A stretch of 64,000 nucleotides of DNA from a virus: IMG/VR virus record IMGVR_UViG_3300027963_000035, positions 186,001-250,000 of that record; one strand, 5' to 3'. Of the stretch, positions 54,405-62,353 are shown one piece after another. Numbering within the stretch: position 1 is the stretch's first letter; each line of letters starts with the position of its first letter. Under the pieces are notes generated by a model. It was not told where the DNA came from, searched no databases, and saw nothing but the letters and a program-made list of their open reading frames with translations. The position numbers were made by a program, and so were the translations under genes.

Positions 54405-56579
54405 TTAGTTCACCTTGGACTTATTATTGATATAGAATACAAGATCATTCATTTCCCTATTCTTACGACCAGCCTCATCACGATCATGACCGTGACCATA
54501 ATATCCATAACCATAATTCATGCCGGTCGAGATACACCTCAGAAGCGGATACTTTGAGTTGATTTCGTTCTCCAATTTATTCATCTTATCAAGATTGCCA
54601 TTAATTGTGGCATACTGTGGGTAGAGGCTGATGATACGGTCGGGGATATCCGCACGAGCAGCAGGCCTACCCGTTTCCTTGATTCCACCCTTGATTTCAA
54701 AGTATTCCCTGAGTTTGGGACATTCGACTCTATCAATGAACTTCCTCATAAAATCAAGAGTGTTGCTTGCTTGACGATAAACAAAGTTCTCAATAACCTT
54801 ATCATCCACTTCGATATAATCAGGAAAACTCTCAATTACATCTTCGTAAGTATGAACATTGTCCGCAGAACCAACGATCAAGGCATAATCCTTCTTAGAA
54901 CACTTGATCACGGTATATTTGCCGTGATTGATGATAAACTTGACATTATCTTCAAAAGTTTCATCGTGATACATTTCATCGCCCGAGAAAGGAACGACAA
55001 CGAATTCACTAGATGAACTTTCGATTTCATCGAGAGTAACATCCTTCTTAGTACCAGAAGCCAATTTCTTGCTGCTGTAGGCACTACTAAGCATAATCTC
55101 CCGATAACTAATCTTGCCAGCCTCTCTCTTTTGCTTGTAACTCACCCTGTTGTGGGGAAGATCAAGCATATATTTAGCACCAAGATGTTCCGTAAAACGC
55201 TTTTGCTGATCGGTGTTATAACCTTCGATGCAATATACCGCAGTAACGCTCTGGTTGTCCGCAAAATACTTCTTGATCTTTTCTTTGATAGTATATCTTG
55301 GGTTTCGACCATCATCAAGAATAAAACAAGACTTCAAGGCTTGATCAATCTCAATAGGATGGTTTTCCTCAATCTTCAATACGCTTCGAGTCTTCTGTTG
55401 CTTGAGGTGATACTTATTGATACGGCAACCATCAAAACTCGTAGAAACAAGACGACCGCTATTATACTTATAATCAAAACCATCCTTCTTGAAGGCAAAC
55501 TCAATCTTTGTTGGAAGTGATGCAAAGTTAAAGATACACTTCACACTAAAGTAGAACTTGATATATTCTTCAATAGTGGCAAAATCCTTGCCAAGTTCAT
55601 CATCAACACAAGATACAAGACTCTTGATGGCCTCACCGCAAATATCATTTACCTTCTTCTTGCTATCATCCTTGTCGCTAACACTTTCACGAGTAGCACT
55701 GATTTCAAGAATTCCGTTATCAACTTCAACAAAACTCATATGAGTTGCATATGAAGAATTCCTGAGAGCATTTACATTGGCAGAAAGTTCATGAGATGCA
55801 AATTTATTGATGCTATATGGGATCTTATCAATAAGGACAAAGATGTCAGCGTGATAAGAATCAAAAAGACGCTTGATGAAATCATCCTTATGAAGTATAA
55901 ACCAATTGCCGTTCTTGAATGAAATATTCTTACTAGAATCTAGCCAAGAAGCAGGAATCTCCAGTTTGGTGATTCCCTTCAATTCCGGCTTTACATCCCA
56001 AAAGAAAGTGCAGCGATAAACAGCATAGACAAACTGTTCAATATCGGACTCACGAATTGGAATCTGGACTTCGACACCATTGGGTTCATTGGTGTCATCC
56101 TCACTAATGAGTTCAAGAGTACCATTGCTATTCTTGCCGGTATGGGCAATATATGAACGAAGCTTACCATTGTAGTAACTAAGAATGGTAAAACTATCGG
56201 TGTATGCCCATGCACTTTTGGCTCCGATGCCGAAACCACCAGTCTGGACATTATCGGCACGTTTTGTGCTGCTTCCATAATTGACGAAAACATCCTTGAC
56301 ACGTTCCGGACTAAGACCAGTACCATAATCCCTGATCTTAAGAACGCTATCCAACTTGGTGGGAAGCGTAACAGAAACCGGAGTATCACTATTGCCTGAA
56401 TCACGGTGGCTATCCCGTGCATTGCAAAGATATTCCTGAGTCAGAGTCCGAATAGGATTTGCATAAAGCCTATTTCGGAGGATATCAATGATAGTGCTAA
56501 CATCGCCAATTCCAAATTCAATGGATTCGGCATTAAAGTTGTTAGTCTTGAGATTGGAACCGTTCGTATTGATCTTCAT
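54405..56579 (-). CDS. rIIA: rIIA-like protein with GHKL ATPase domain
   Basis: A 724-aa protein close to T4 rIIA in size. The N-terminal GHKL ATPase fold shows IRTLTQEYLCNARDSHRD (N-box, about residues 43-60), LKIRDYGTGLSPE (G1 box) and TGGFGIGAKSAWAYTDSF (G2). The large C-terminal part is unique and ends with a region duplicated in the next gene. In T4, rIIA acts at the membrane in lysis inhibition and phage exclusion. A motif copy lies 52 nt upstream. Confidence 0.88.
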   Translation of the reverse strand: MKINTNGSNLKTNNFNAESIEFGIGDVSTIIDILRNRLYANPIRTLTQEYLCNARDSHRDSGNSDTPVSVTLPTKLDSVLKIRDYGTGLSPERVKDVFVNYGSSTKRADNVQTGGFGIGAKSAWAYTDSFTILSYYNGKLRSYIAHTGKNSNGTLELISEDDTNEPNGVEVQIPIRESDIEQFVYAVYRCTFFWDVKPELKGITKLEIPASWLDSSKNISFKNGNWFILHKDDFIKRLFDSYHADIFVLIDKIPYSINKFASHELSANVNALRNSSYATHMSFVEVDNGILEISATRESVSDKDDSKKKVNDICGEAIKSLVSCVDDELGKDFATIEEYIKFYFSVKCIFNFASLPTKIEFAFKKDGFDYKYNSGRLVSTSFDGCRINKYHLKQQKTRSVLKIEENHPIEIDQALKSCFILDDGRNPRYTIKEKIKKYFADNQSVTAVYCIEGYNTDQQKRFTEHLGAKYMLDLPHNRVSYKQKREAGKISYREIMLSSAYSSKKLASGTKKDVTLDEIESSSSEFVVVPFSGDEMYHDETFEDNVKFIINHGKYTVIKCSKKDYALIVGSADNVHTYEDVIESFPDYIEVDDKVIENFVYRQASNTLDFMRKFIDRVECPKLREYFEIKGGIKETGRPAARADIPDRIISLYPQYATINGNLDKMNKLENEINSKYPLLRCISTGMNYGYGYYGHGHDRDEAGRKNREMNDLVFYINNKSKVN

Positions 56580-56630
56580 GTTATGGATCTCCTTGTAAAA
56601 ATTTTATTTGTCCGTCGCTGACAACATTCT

Positions 56631-56650
56631 ACCGTACCAAAAAGAAACCT
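56631..56650 (-). promoter_or_regulatory. Copy of the 20-bp promoter-like motif
   Basis: Minus-strand sense GGTTTCTTTTTGGTACGGT, 52 nt upstream of the rIIA-like start. Confidence 0.8.
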
Positions 56651-56658
56651 CCCTCAAA

Positions 56659-57672
56659 TCAATCTAGGAGGGCAATAGCTTTATCATTCTCACCAGACAT
56701 AAAGAACTCAAAGAAATTTTCAATATCATTTGGCTCGAGAACACAGATTTTCATGATGAACTCAGGAAGAGAAATCTTTTCATTTTCTCTATACTGCTTG
56801 ATCAGGCAAAGAATTTTACGCCAAACTTCTGAACCAATTTGGATATATCTTGGTTCATCGCTTCTTTTATCAGCAAAACTATAAACAATTTTGAGTTCTT
56901 CTTCTGAAATATCTCTGCTACCATGAAGTGCAATACATTCAATTGCACCCTTCACTAATTCTTGGCAAAGAACTGCAAATGTTCTAGCGGCCGCAACAAC
57001 AGAAGGTTCATCTGAATCTTCTTCGTATTCCACCTTAGAACTACCCTGAACCAGCATGGAAGGATCCATCTTATCAACTATAGCTGAATAGTCAATCTTC
57101 CAATAAGAAAAAACTGTACCCACACTGATTTCATCATACAATTTAATCAATTCAGGGGATACTTCATCCAATTCATTTTTCACAAGATGGTGCATTGTAT
57201 AAAAAGCATGAATGCTGGCACCTTGGATAATTGAATTGATCAAGATCCTTTTATTGATCAGATCTTTGATATTTTGATCAAGAGAATCATAATCTACATT
57301 TTCAGGGAAGCTTTCTTCGGTATTATTTACTTCAATATTTTCATCATCATTGAGACTCGCATCAAGCAAATCTTCTGGAATTTCAAATGCTTCACAAACT
57401 GCCTTGATTGCAAGATCCCTAAGAACTTCTTCTTTGCCCTTTTCAACTTCAAGGGCTTTAAGGAAACTCATCGTCAAATTATTATGGTCAAACTTGATCC
57501 CAAGATTGTTCATTCTATCTTGAACAAACTCGTAACTACTCTTACTGAGATCGTGACCGAAATATACTAGATTCCTATTTTTCTTGAATACATGAAATTC
57601 AGAATCATTCTTCCTGAGATTAGTCCAAAAATTTCTAATACCAGGATTCACATGCAAAGAATTATTATACAT
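56659..57672 (-). CDS. Uncharacterised 337-aa protein
   Basis: A helical, acidic protein with no recognised domain. Several helices carry paired Asp/Glu. It lies one base downstream of the proline-rich gene and shares its promoter-like motif, so it is probably well expressed. Confidence 0.65.
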   Translation of the reverse strand: MYNNSLHVNPGIRNFWTNLRKNDSEFHVFKKNRNLVYFGHDLSKSSYEFVQDRMNNLGIKFDHNNLTMSFLKALEVEKGKEEVLRDLAIKAVCEAFEIPEDLLDASLNDDENIEVNNTEESFPENVDYDSLDQNIKDLINKRILINSIIQGASIHAFYTMHHLVKNELDEVSPELIKLYDEISVGTVFSYWKIDYSAIVDKMDPSMLVQGSSKVEYEEDSDEPSVVAAARTFAVLCQELVKGAIECIALHGSRDISEEELKIVYSFADKRSDEPRYIQIGSEVWRKILCLIKQYRENEKISLPEFIMKICVLEPNDIENFFEFFMSGENDKAIALLD

Positions 57673-57673
57673 A

Positions 57674-57787
57674 TTAGTTTTTTGGTTCGGGCATCACAGT
57701 TGGTTTCGGACTCTTAAAAGGATCGCTGCTGGGTGTCTTATCGGGGCTTCTAACTGGCGTTTTTACAGGGGCAGTAGTTGTAGACAT
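57674..57787 (-). CDS. Proline/threonine-rich peptide (37 aa)
   Basis: The start at 57787 is used. The 37 residues are nearly all Pro, Thr, Ser, Lys and Asp (TPVRSPDKTPSSDPFKSPKP). It looks disordered, a leader or linker protein. A motif copy is 29 nt upstream. Confidence 0.55.
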   Translation of the reverse strand: MSTTTAPVKTPVRSPDKTPSSDPFKSPKPTVMPEPKN

Positions 57788-57815
57788 TTTTTCCTCTTTG
57801 TCGGGACAGGGGACA

Positions 57816-57835
57816 ACCGTACCAAAAAGAAACAC
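57816..57835 (-). promoter_or_regulatory. Copy of the 20-bp promoter-like motif
   Basis: Minus-strand sense GTGTTTCTTTTTGGTACGGT, 29 nt upstream of the start at 57787. Confidence 0.78.
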
Positions 57836-57910
57836 GGCAGGGACTTTGAGCAACAAATAAACCTTTGAGCATACCAAAAATAATGGTGATCTGTCAATGC
57901 TAAAAAAAAT

Positions 57911-57951
57911 AATCCCCCATTGGTCGCAATTAAGATGACCAATGGGGGATT
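57911..57951. terminator. Strong terminator
   Basis: A 15-bp perfect stem (AATCCCCCATTGGTC / GACCAATGGGGGATT) with an 11-nt loop is followed on the minus strand by ATTATTTTTTTT. It closes the HTH gene at 57974. Confidence 0.92.
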
Positions 57952-57973
57952 GGATTTCAGTTATTTTACAAAC

Positions 57974-58228
57974 TTACTTCTTGCTGCGAATCAGCTTCAG
58001 AATTTCGTTTGCTTTTTCAACAACATTTGGGCGACCACTGCCACTGAACTTACGAAGGTCAACACCTTTCTGGCGTAACTTACTAGCTCTTTGGCTCACG
58101 GCACTAGGCTTGAGGCCAAGATGGTCTGCCACTTCACCAATAGAGCCAAAAGCAGGATTCTCATACGCTCTGAGGAAATTCTCAATGGTGACGTATGTTC
58201 TCTTATCGCCGGCTGTTTTCTTGGACAT
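57974..58228 (-). CDS. HTH DNA-binding protein, paralogue of 61106
   Basis: An 84-aa basic protein. A GEVADHLGLKPSAVSQRASKLR helix-turn-helix lies in the middle, followed by a basic RKFSGSGRPN wing. It shares this core with the gene at 61106 (SEVADKLGLTAGAVSLRCKALR). Its C/G-rich codons and strong terminator suggest an abundant protein, perhaps architectural or regulatory. Confidence 0.78.
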   Translation of the reverse strand: MSKKTAGDKRTYVTIENFLRAYENPAFGSIGEVADHLGLKPSAVSQRASKLRQKGVDLRKFSGSGRPNVVEKANEILKLIRSKK

Positions 58229-58391
58229 GGTGAAATCCTCCATTTGTCTCTAGTTCTTTCGCATACCACACAGATATGCTCTTCAGATCAACGATACACA
58301 ACAAAAAACAAAAGACAAGGGGCTATCTAGAAAAAAATTTTCTTCTGTGGATTCTTGAGATTTTTCTGTTGTGTGTGGCGGACACTTATAT

Positions 58392-59144
58392 TTAGACAAC
58401 AAAAGAATTGTTATTAAGATCGATTTCGTTTCTAACCTTTTTGAATTTCAAACCAATTATTACGTTTTTTGGATCATGATAACGCATATCATATTCATCC
58501 CCGCTAATAACCTCATGATCAATAAACTTTTCAGGCAACTTATCTTTAAAAACCACAGCCACTCTAGTATTATCAATATTGATTGCCTTTTGACATTCTT
58601 CAATATTATTTCCACTATATGAAAAAGTTAGATCATAATTATGATATTTCTTAGTTAAAGCAATTCTTCGATAGATCTTGCTGTACTCATAAAATTGGCA
58701 GTCACTAAATATCTCGAGAATATTCTTATCTCCAAGCGTAAAGATTTCAGGAGATAAATCACTTGTGTTATTTAATCTTATACTAAAATTATATCCAAGT
58801 TTCTTAGCCTTACTTCTTGTTGATTCAATTTCATCAATCATCCAACTCATGAAATAATCACGCTCTTGAAAAAAGAGCCTTGTCTTTGCAATTCTAGACT
58901 TATTGATATTATTCTGCTTATGATCTATGCGATTAAGTCCAGATTCATGCAAGCAAGCAATTGTGCATTCTTTTGTTCTTCCTGCACAAACTTCAAATCC
59001 AGATGTATTTGCAGGAGATAAATACAAAGAATATGTAAGTTCGTTATATTTAAATGCCTTAGAATGCTTGGCAGTCATATTGACGCTGCCCAAGTAACTA
59101 ATGCCAGTTTCTTTGATTGCTTTGCTTTTGTTTTTGTATATCAC
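58392..59144 (-). CDS. GP88-like phage protein
   Basis: A 250-aa protein with the family's ordered motifs: LYLSPANTSGFEVCAGRTKECTIACLHESG (Cys pair), SRIAKTRLFFQERDYFMSWM, SIRLNNTSDLSPE, FYEYSKIYRR, LTFSYSGNN, VAVVFKDKLP and VISGDEYDMRYHDPKNVIIGL. This matches GP88 of phages and plasmids, whose function is unknown. A motif copy is 37 nt upstream. Confidence 0.85.
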   Translation of the reverse strand: MIYKNKSKAIKETGISYLGSVNMTAKHSKAFKYNELTYSLYLSPANTSGFEVCAGRTKECTIACLHESGLNRIDHKQNNINKSRIAKTRLFFQERDYFMSWMIDEIESTRSKAKKLGYNFSIRLNNTSDLSPEIFTLGDKNILEIFSDCQFYEYSKIYRRIALTKKYHNYDLTFSYSGNNIEECQKAINIDNTRVAVVFKDKLPEKFIDHEVISGDEYDMRYHDPKNVIIGLKFKKVRNEIDLNNNSFVV

Positions 59145-59180
59145 AATTATTGGTTCCGTCCGTGGAGAGGTCGAGTCTTC

Positions 59181-59200
59181 AACGTACCAAAAAGAAACTT
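59181..59200 (-). promoter_or_regulatory. Copy of the 20-bp promoter-like motif
   Basis: Minus-strand sense AAGTTTCTTTTTGGTACGTT (one change in the GGTACGGT half), 37 nt upstream of the GP88-like start. Confidence 0.75.
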
Positions 59201-59250
59201 TTGTTTTTACTATCTTATTTTTAGGAAGATTTTTAACAAAAAGGAATTAT

Positions 59251-59421
59251 ATGCCAGCTATTTTGCCACAGGATATGAGCGAACTAAAAAGAATCGCAAC
59301 AAACACATATGAAGAAGAGAAAAGGGATCAGATTCTCCGAATTATAAGAGGAATCAACGAACTTGAAAGCCAAATCAGAAAACTGCAGATAGAGAATGAA
59401 AGCCTCAAGAAGAAAGACTGA
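59251..59421 (+). CDS. Small coiled-coil protein (56 aa)
   Basis: ATG at 59251 follows AAAGGAATT. The 56 residues form a heptad helix (IRGINELESQIRKLQIENES). Its stop abuts the stop of the convergent DNA ligase gene. Function unknown. Confidence 0.6.
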   Translation: MPAILPQDMSELKRIATNTYEEEKRDQILRIIRGINELESQIRKLQIENESLKKKD

Positions 59422-60507
59422 TCATTCTTCTTCTGCTTTAAACTTTAATTGTGTTTGCTGGCACTCTTCTTTTGAGATGTCATTCCTAACACCCAAATAA
59501 ATAGGTTGATATAGAGAACCAGATTGCTTTCTGGCGTAGAGGTATTTTACCTCTACGATTTCACCCACATTCGGTACATCGAAATTAACAGGAATGGTTA
59601 CATTTCCGGCCTTCACAAGTTTCTTTCCCTTGTAAAGACCAATAGCAGCACTACGCTTTTTATTAATTTCGGTAACCACACAACTACACGTACTATAAAA
59701 CTTGTACTTCAAATAGTTTCCGCCACTTGCAGGGCGACCAATATTATAGTGAGCATCAATATGCTTGAAGACAACTCCTTCTTTGTTTTCTTTAAGCAAA
59801 CTGTCATAAACCTCACGCTTGTCTTTCTTTTCAAGATAAAGAGGAGTATGAATAATATTCTCAGATTCAATGTACTTAAACAAAGTTTTGAGATATTTCA
59901 TCCTCTCAATTAAACTTTTCTTCCTAAGACATTCACTGCGATATTCGAGAATATCAAAAACGTGCAAAGTCTCACCAATCAGTTCACCATCAACTAAGAA
60001 ATTATCATCAAACTTAGTGACAACATTCCAAATCACAGTAGGAATGCTGATCCTTTTGCCCTTACGATTAATTCCGTGGGGAGACTGATCCTTTTCCTTA
60101 CCCAACATAAACCGGACACCATCAAGTTTATGTTGGAGAGCCCAATTATCATCATTAATAAGCTTTTCAGCTTCATCTTGACTAATTGGATTTAAGAGAA
60201 CGCACTGTATCTCATTGGGAGTATCAGGCAGATCATCACTCACAACAGGAATTTCAGAGGGATTGGCATTTTCAACAAACCTATATCCCTTGCTCGTTTT
60301 TTCCTTTACAAGATTATTAAAAATAGTCTTGGCATCTTCAAGAGTAGTTGGACTTTGGGTTTTACTGCCTGTTTTCAAGGCACTTCCCCTGCGTCCATAA
60401 CTAAAATTCACAACATATCCACTGCTGATATCTTCAATGGTGGTGTGATAAACTTTGTCGCTGGCGCCTTCTTTATAATACAGATTGGCAGATTCGATCA
60501 CAGACAT
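59422..60507 (-). CDS. ATP-dependent DNA ligase with N-terminal WGR domain
   Basis: A 361-aa protein. Residues about 1-80 form a WGR-type domain (VYHTTIEDISSGYVVNFSYGRRGSALKTGSKT). The ligase core follows: WALQHKLDGVRFML with the catalytic Lys in KLDG (motif I), INRKGKRI, FLVDGELIG (III), EGVVFKHI (IV) and YLKYKFY (V), then an OB-type end. It seals nicked DNA. WGR domains bind nicked DNA ends in PARPs, so the fusion may target nicks. The start at 60507 follows AAAGGAATCATA. Confidence 0.88.
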   Translation of the reverse strand: MSVIESANLYYKEGASDKVYHTTIEDISSGYVVNFSYGRRGSALKTGSKTQSPTTLEDAKTIFNNLVKEKTSKGYRFVENANPSEIPVVSDDLPDTPNEIQCVLLNPISQDEAEKLINDDNWALQHKLDGVRFMLGKEKDQSPHGINRKGKRISIPTVIWNVVTKFDDNFLVDGELIGETLHVFDILEYRSECLRKKSLIERMKYLKTLFKYIESENIIHTPLYLEKKDKREVYDSLLKENKEGVVFKHIDAHYNIGRPASGGNYLKYKFYSTCSCVVTEINKKRSAAIGLYKGKKLVKAGNVTIPVNFDVPNVGEIVEVKYLYARKQSGSLYQPIYLGVRNDISKEECQQTQLKFKAEEE

Positions 60508-60524
60508 TATGATTCCTTTATTAT

Positions 60525-60974
60525 TCAATTCCATTCGTGAGAACATTTAAGAAATAAATTAGAAAAATTACCTTCACTACCATATGTTTTACCAAATTCA
60601 ACCCATTCTTTAAGAATAGCAGTATCTTCGGAAAATCTTTCTATTTCCGAATAATAGCCTGTTTCATATGGAAGAAACTTGCTGCAGTGAGTCATTGTTA
60701 TTGCTTCTATCTTTTTAACAAAAGATCCATCTTTTTCATAAAGACTCATCCAAGATTCAGCAACAAAAAGATACTCAACAAGTTGTTTTTCAATTATCTG
60801 ATATCTGATAAAGTCGGCAAATTTTTCTTTATCATCAGGCGAATTAAAATCTGCTGAATATACATTGATTTCAGAATCTGTATATTCAGCGATAAGAGCC
60901 GGGGATAAATACCCGTCTTTTGCGAAATTAATTCCTGCGCAATTTTGAAATACTTTTATTTTATCACTAAGCAT
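60525..60974 (-). CDS. Uncharacterised 149-aa protein
   Basis: An acidic alpha/beta protein (MLSDKIKVFQNCAG start) with no recognised family. It lies downstream of the terminator at 61003, so it needs its own promoter, which I cannot see. Confidence 0.55.
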   Translation of the reverse strand: MLSDKIKVFQNCAGINFAKDGYLSPALIAEYTDSEINVYSADFNSPDDKEKFADFIRYQIIEKQLVEYLFVAESWMSLYEKDGSFVKKIEAITMTHCSKFLPYETGYYSEIERFSEDTAILKEWVEFGKTYGSEGNFSNLFLKCSHEWN

Positions 60975-61002
60975 AAAATCTCGATTTGATTTATTAAAAG
61001 AT

Positions 61003-61035
61003 AAGACCCGCCCTAAATTGATTAGGGCGGGTCTT
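61003..61035. terminator. Terminator hairpin
   Basis: A 14-bp stem (AAGACCCGCCCTAA / TTAGGGCGGGTCTT) with a 5-nt loop, followed on the minus strand by ATCTTTTAAT. It directly follows the tRNA-like element. Confidence 0.85.
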
Positions 61036-61098
61036 AAGCAGATAACAGGAATTGAACCTGTTCCACAACCACCTTGTTGCAGGCTCCCCACCTCTGCT
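61036..61098 (-). tRNA. Truncated tRNA-like element without D-arm
   Basis: An acceptor-like pairing (AGCAGAG / ATCTGCT, six of seven pairs) and a good T-arm (ACAGG TTCAATT CCTGT) are present. Only about 63 nt are available and no normal D-arm or anticodon loop with U33 fits. It sits in the 3' UTR of the HTH gene just before a terminator. It could be a decayed tRNA or a tRNA-like 3' end. Confidence 0.45.
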
Positions 61099-61105
61099 GT
61101 AACGA

Positions 61106-61384
61106 TCAACCAGCCGCAGCGGCCAGAATAGCATTACAGGCGGCAACGTCAATACGGCGACCGACAGTACCAGCCTTGGTGAACTTCGGAACCTTGACAC
61201 CACGATCACGGAGAGCCTTGCAACGCAGGCTGACAGCACCAGCGGTCAGACCGAGTTTATCGGCAACTTCCGACTGCGTACCACCAGCAGCAGCCACCTT
61301 GGCAACCGTAGTGAGGAACGTTTCCATATCAACACTCTTCTTACCAGCACGACGACCACGAACATACTTCTTAGGACGAGCCAT
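61106..61384 (-). CDS. HTH DNA-binding protein, GC-rich paralogue of 57974
   Basis: A 92-aa basic protein (MARPKKYVRGRRAGKKSVDM start) with the HTH SEVADKLGLTAGAVSLRCKALRDRGVKVPKF and an Ala-rich tail. Its coding sequence is markedly GC-rich for this window, with strongly biased codons, which suggests very high expression or a different origin. One full and one diverged motif copy lie upstream. A nucleoid-type or transcriptional role is plausible. Confidence 0.78.
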   Translation of the reverse strand: MARPKKYVRGRRAGKKSVDMETFLTTVAKVAAAGGTQSEVADKLGLTAGAVSLRCKALRDRGVKVPKFTKAGTVGRRIDVAACNAILAAAAG

Positions 61385-61450
61385 AATTACACCTCTTTTA
61401 AAAACTATTCTTTGTGCCAGCCTCACATGAGGACTGTCGCACGACCAACA

Positions 61451-61470
61451 ACCGTACCAAAAAGAAACTT
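61451..61470 (-). promoter_or_regulatory. Copy of the 20-bp promoter-like motif
   Basis: Minus-strand sense AAGTTTCTTTTTGGTACGGT, 67 nt upstream of the HTH gene start at 61384. Confidence 0.82.
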
Positions 61471-61553
61471 AAAGGATTAAAAAGGTTCCGTTTCAGCGGG
61501 AAACCCAATAAGACTCTAACCTCTCTTGACACGATCAATCGTCACAACAGTCA

Positions 61554-61571
61554 ACTGTACCCAAAAGAAAC
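61554..61571 (-). promoter_or_regulatory. Diverged second motif copy
   Basis: Minus-strand sense GTTTCTTTTGGGTACAGT, about 100 bp upstream of the first copy. It may be a second promoter for the same gene. Confidence 0.5.
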
Positions 61572-61624
61572 AAAAAGTCCAGAAACTTTTTCAAAAAAAA
61601 ACAAATGACAACACAGAATATATT

Positions 61625-62290
61625 TCAAAACTTAGAAAATGCCTCATTAACCAAAATATCTAACCTATTTTTTACACTAAAAATATCATATCTTGCTATA
61701 ACTTTGTTTTTTATTATGCAATCTTCTGTTTTTATAACTTTATCTAATTTTTGATATAGTAAATGAATCCAATCATCGCAATACCAATTCTTGATTTCAT
61801 TAGGATAAAAATAACCTAACCTGTTGACATGTTCCATGCTAACAAAAGGGTTGGTGCAAATACCATAGACGCTAGAGCAGTCTTGGGCATGACCTAATCC
61901 TATCTGTTTATTGGCGTTAATGTATTCAATAAAAGAATCTATGAAATCTAATCTGGATAGATTGAGATCATCTCCATTCACAAAAAGATAATCAGCATTG
62001 TAGAAATTCTTAGCTATAATTGATAATTTATTGACTATTTCAACATAACTTTTTTTAGGATTATCTATAAAAAAATAATCAAAGTTATTTGGAAGCAACT
62101 TCTTCAGTTCTTCTAAATTATTTTTGTAAAAGATATCATCACCATCAAATCCAATTAAAAAATTATACTTTTCAATATCAAATTTTTTAATGGATTTATA
62201 GTACTCGGAATATAAAGTAGAAGATTCTACGCTTTTATAATCGCACTTATTTGAAGTTGATGGTATTAAAAAACAAACTTTGTTTTGCAT
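61625..62290 (-). CDS. Putative GT-A glycosyltransferase
   Basis: A 221-aa protein: KVCFLIPSTSNK start, YNFLIGFDGDDIFY and YLFVNGDDLNLSRLDFIDSF (acidic, metal/nucleotide-sugar region), and NWYCDDWIHLLYQ later. These resemble GT-A transferases, although a true DxD is not certain. It lies next to the CotH/lamin-tail gene. The target may be a host or virion glycan. Confidence 0.65.
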   Translation of the reverse strand: MQNKVCFLIPSTSNKCDYKSVESSTLYSEYYKSIKKFDIEKYNFLIGFDGDDIFYKNNLEELKKLLPNNFDYFFIDNPKKSYVEIVNKLSIIAKNFYNADYLFVNGDDLNLSRLDFIDSFIEYINANKQIGLGHAQDCSSVYGICTNPFVSMEHVNRLGYFYPNEIKNWYCDDWIHLLYQKLDKVIKTEDCIIKNKVIARYDIFSVKNRLDILVNEAFSKF

Positions 62291-62353
62291 CTAACTAATA
62301 TAGTTTACTACAAAAAATACCATTTTTACCTTTTGTGATAAATGTATTTTACT

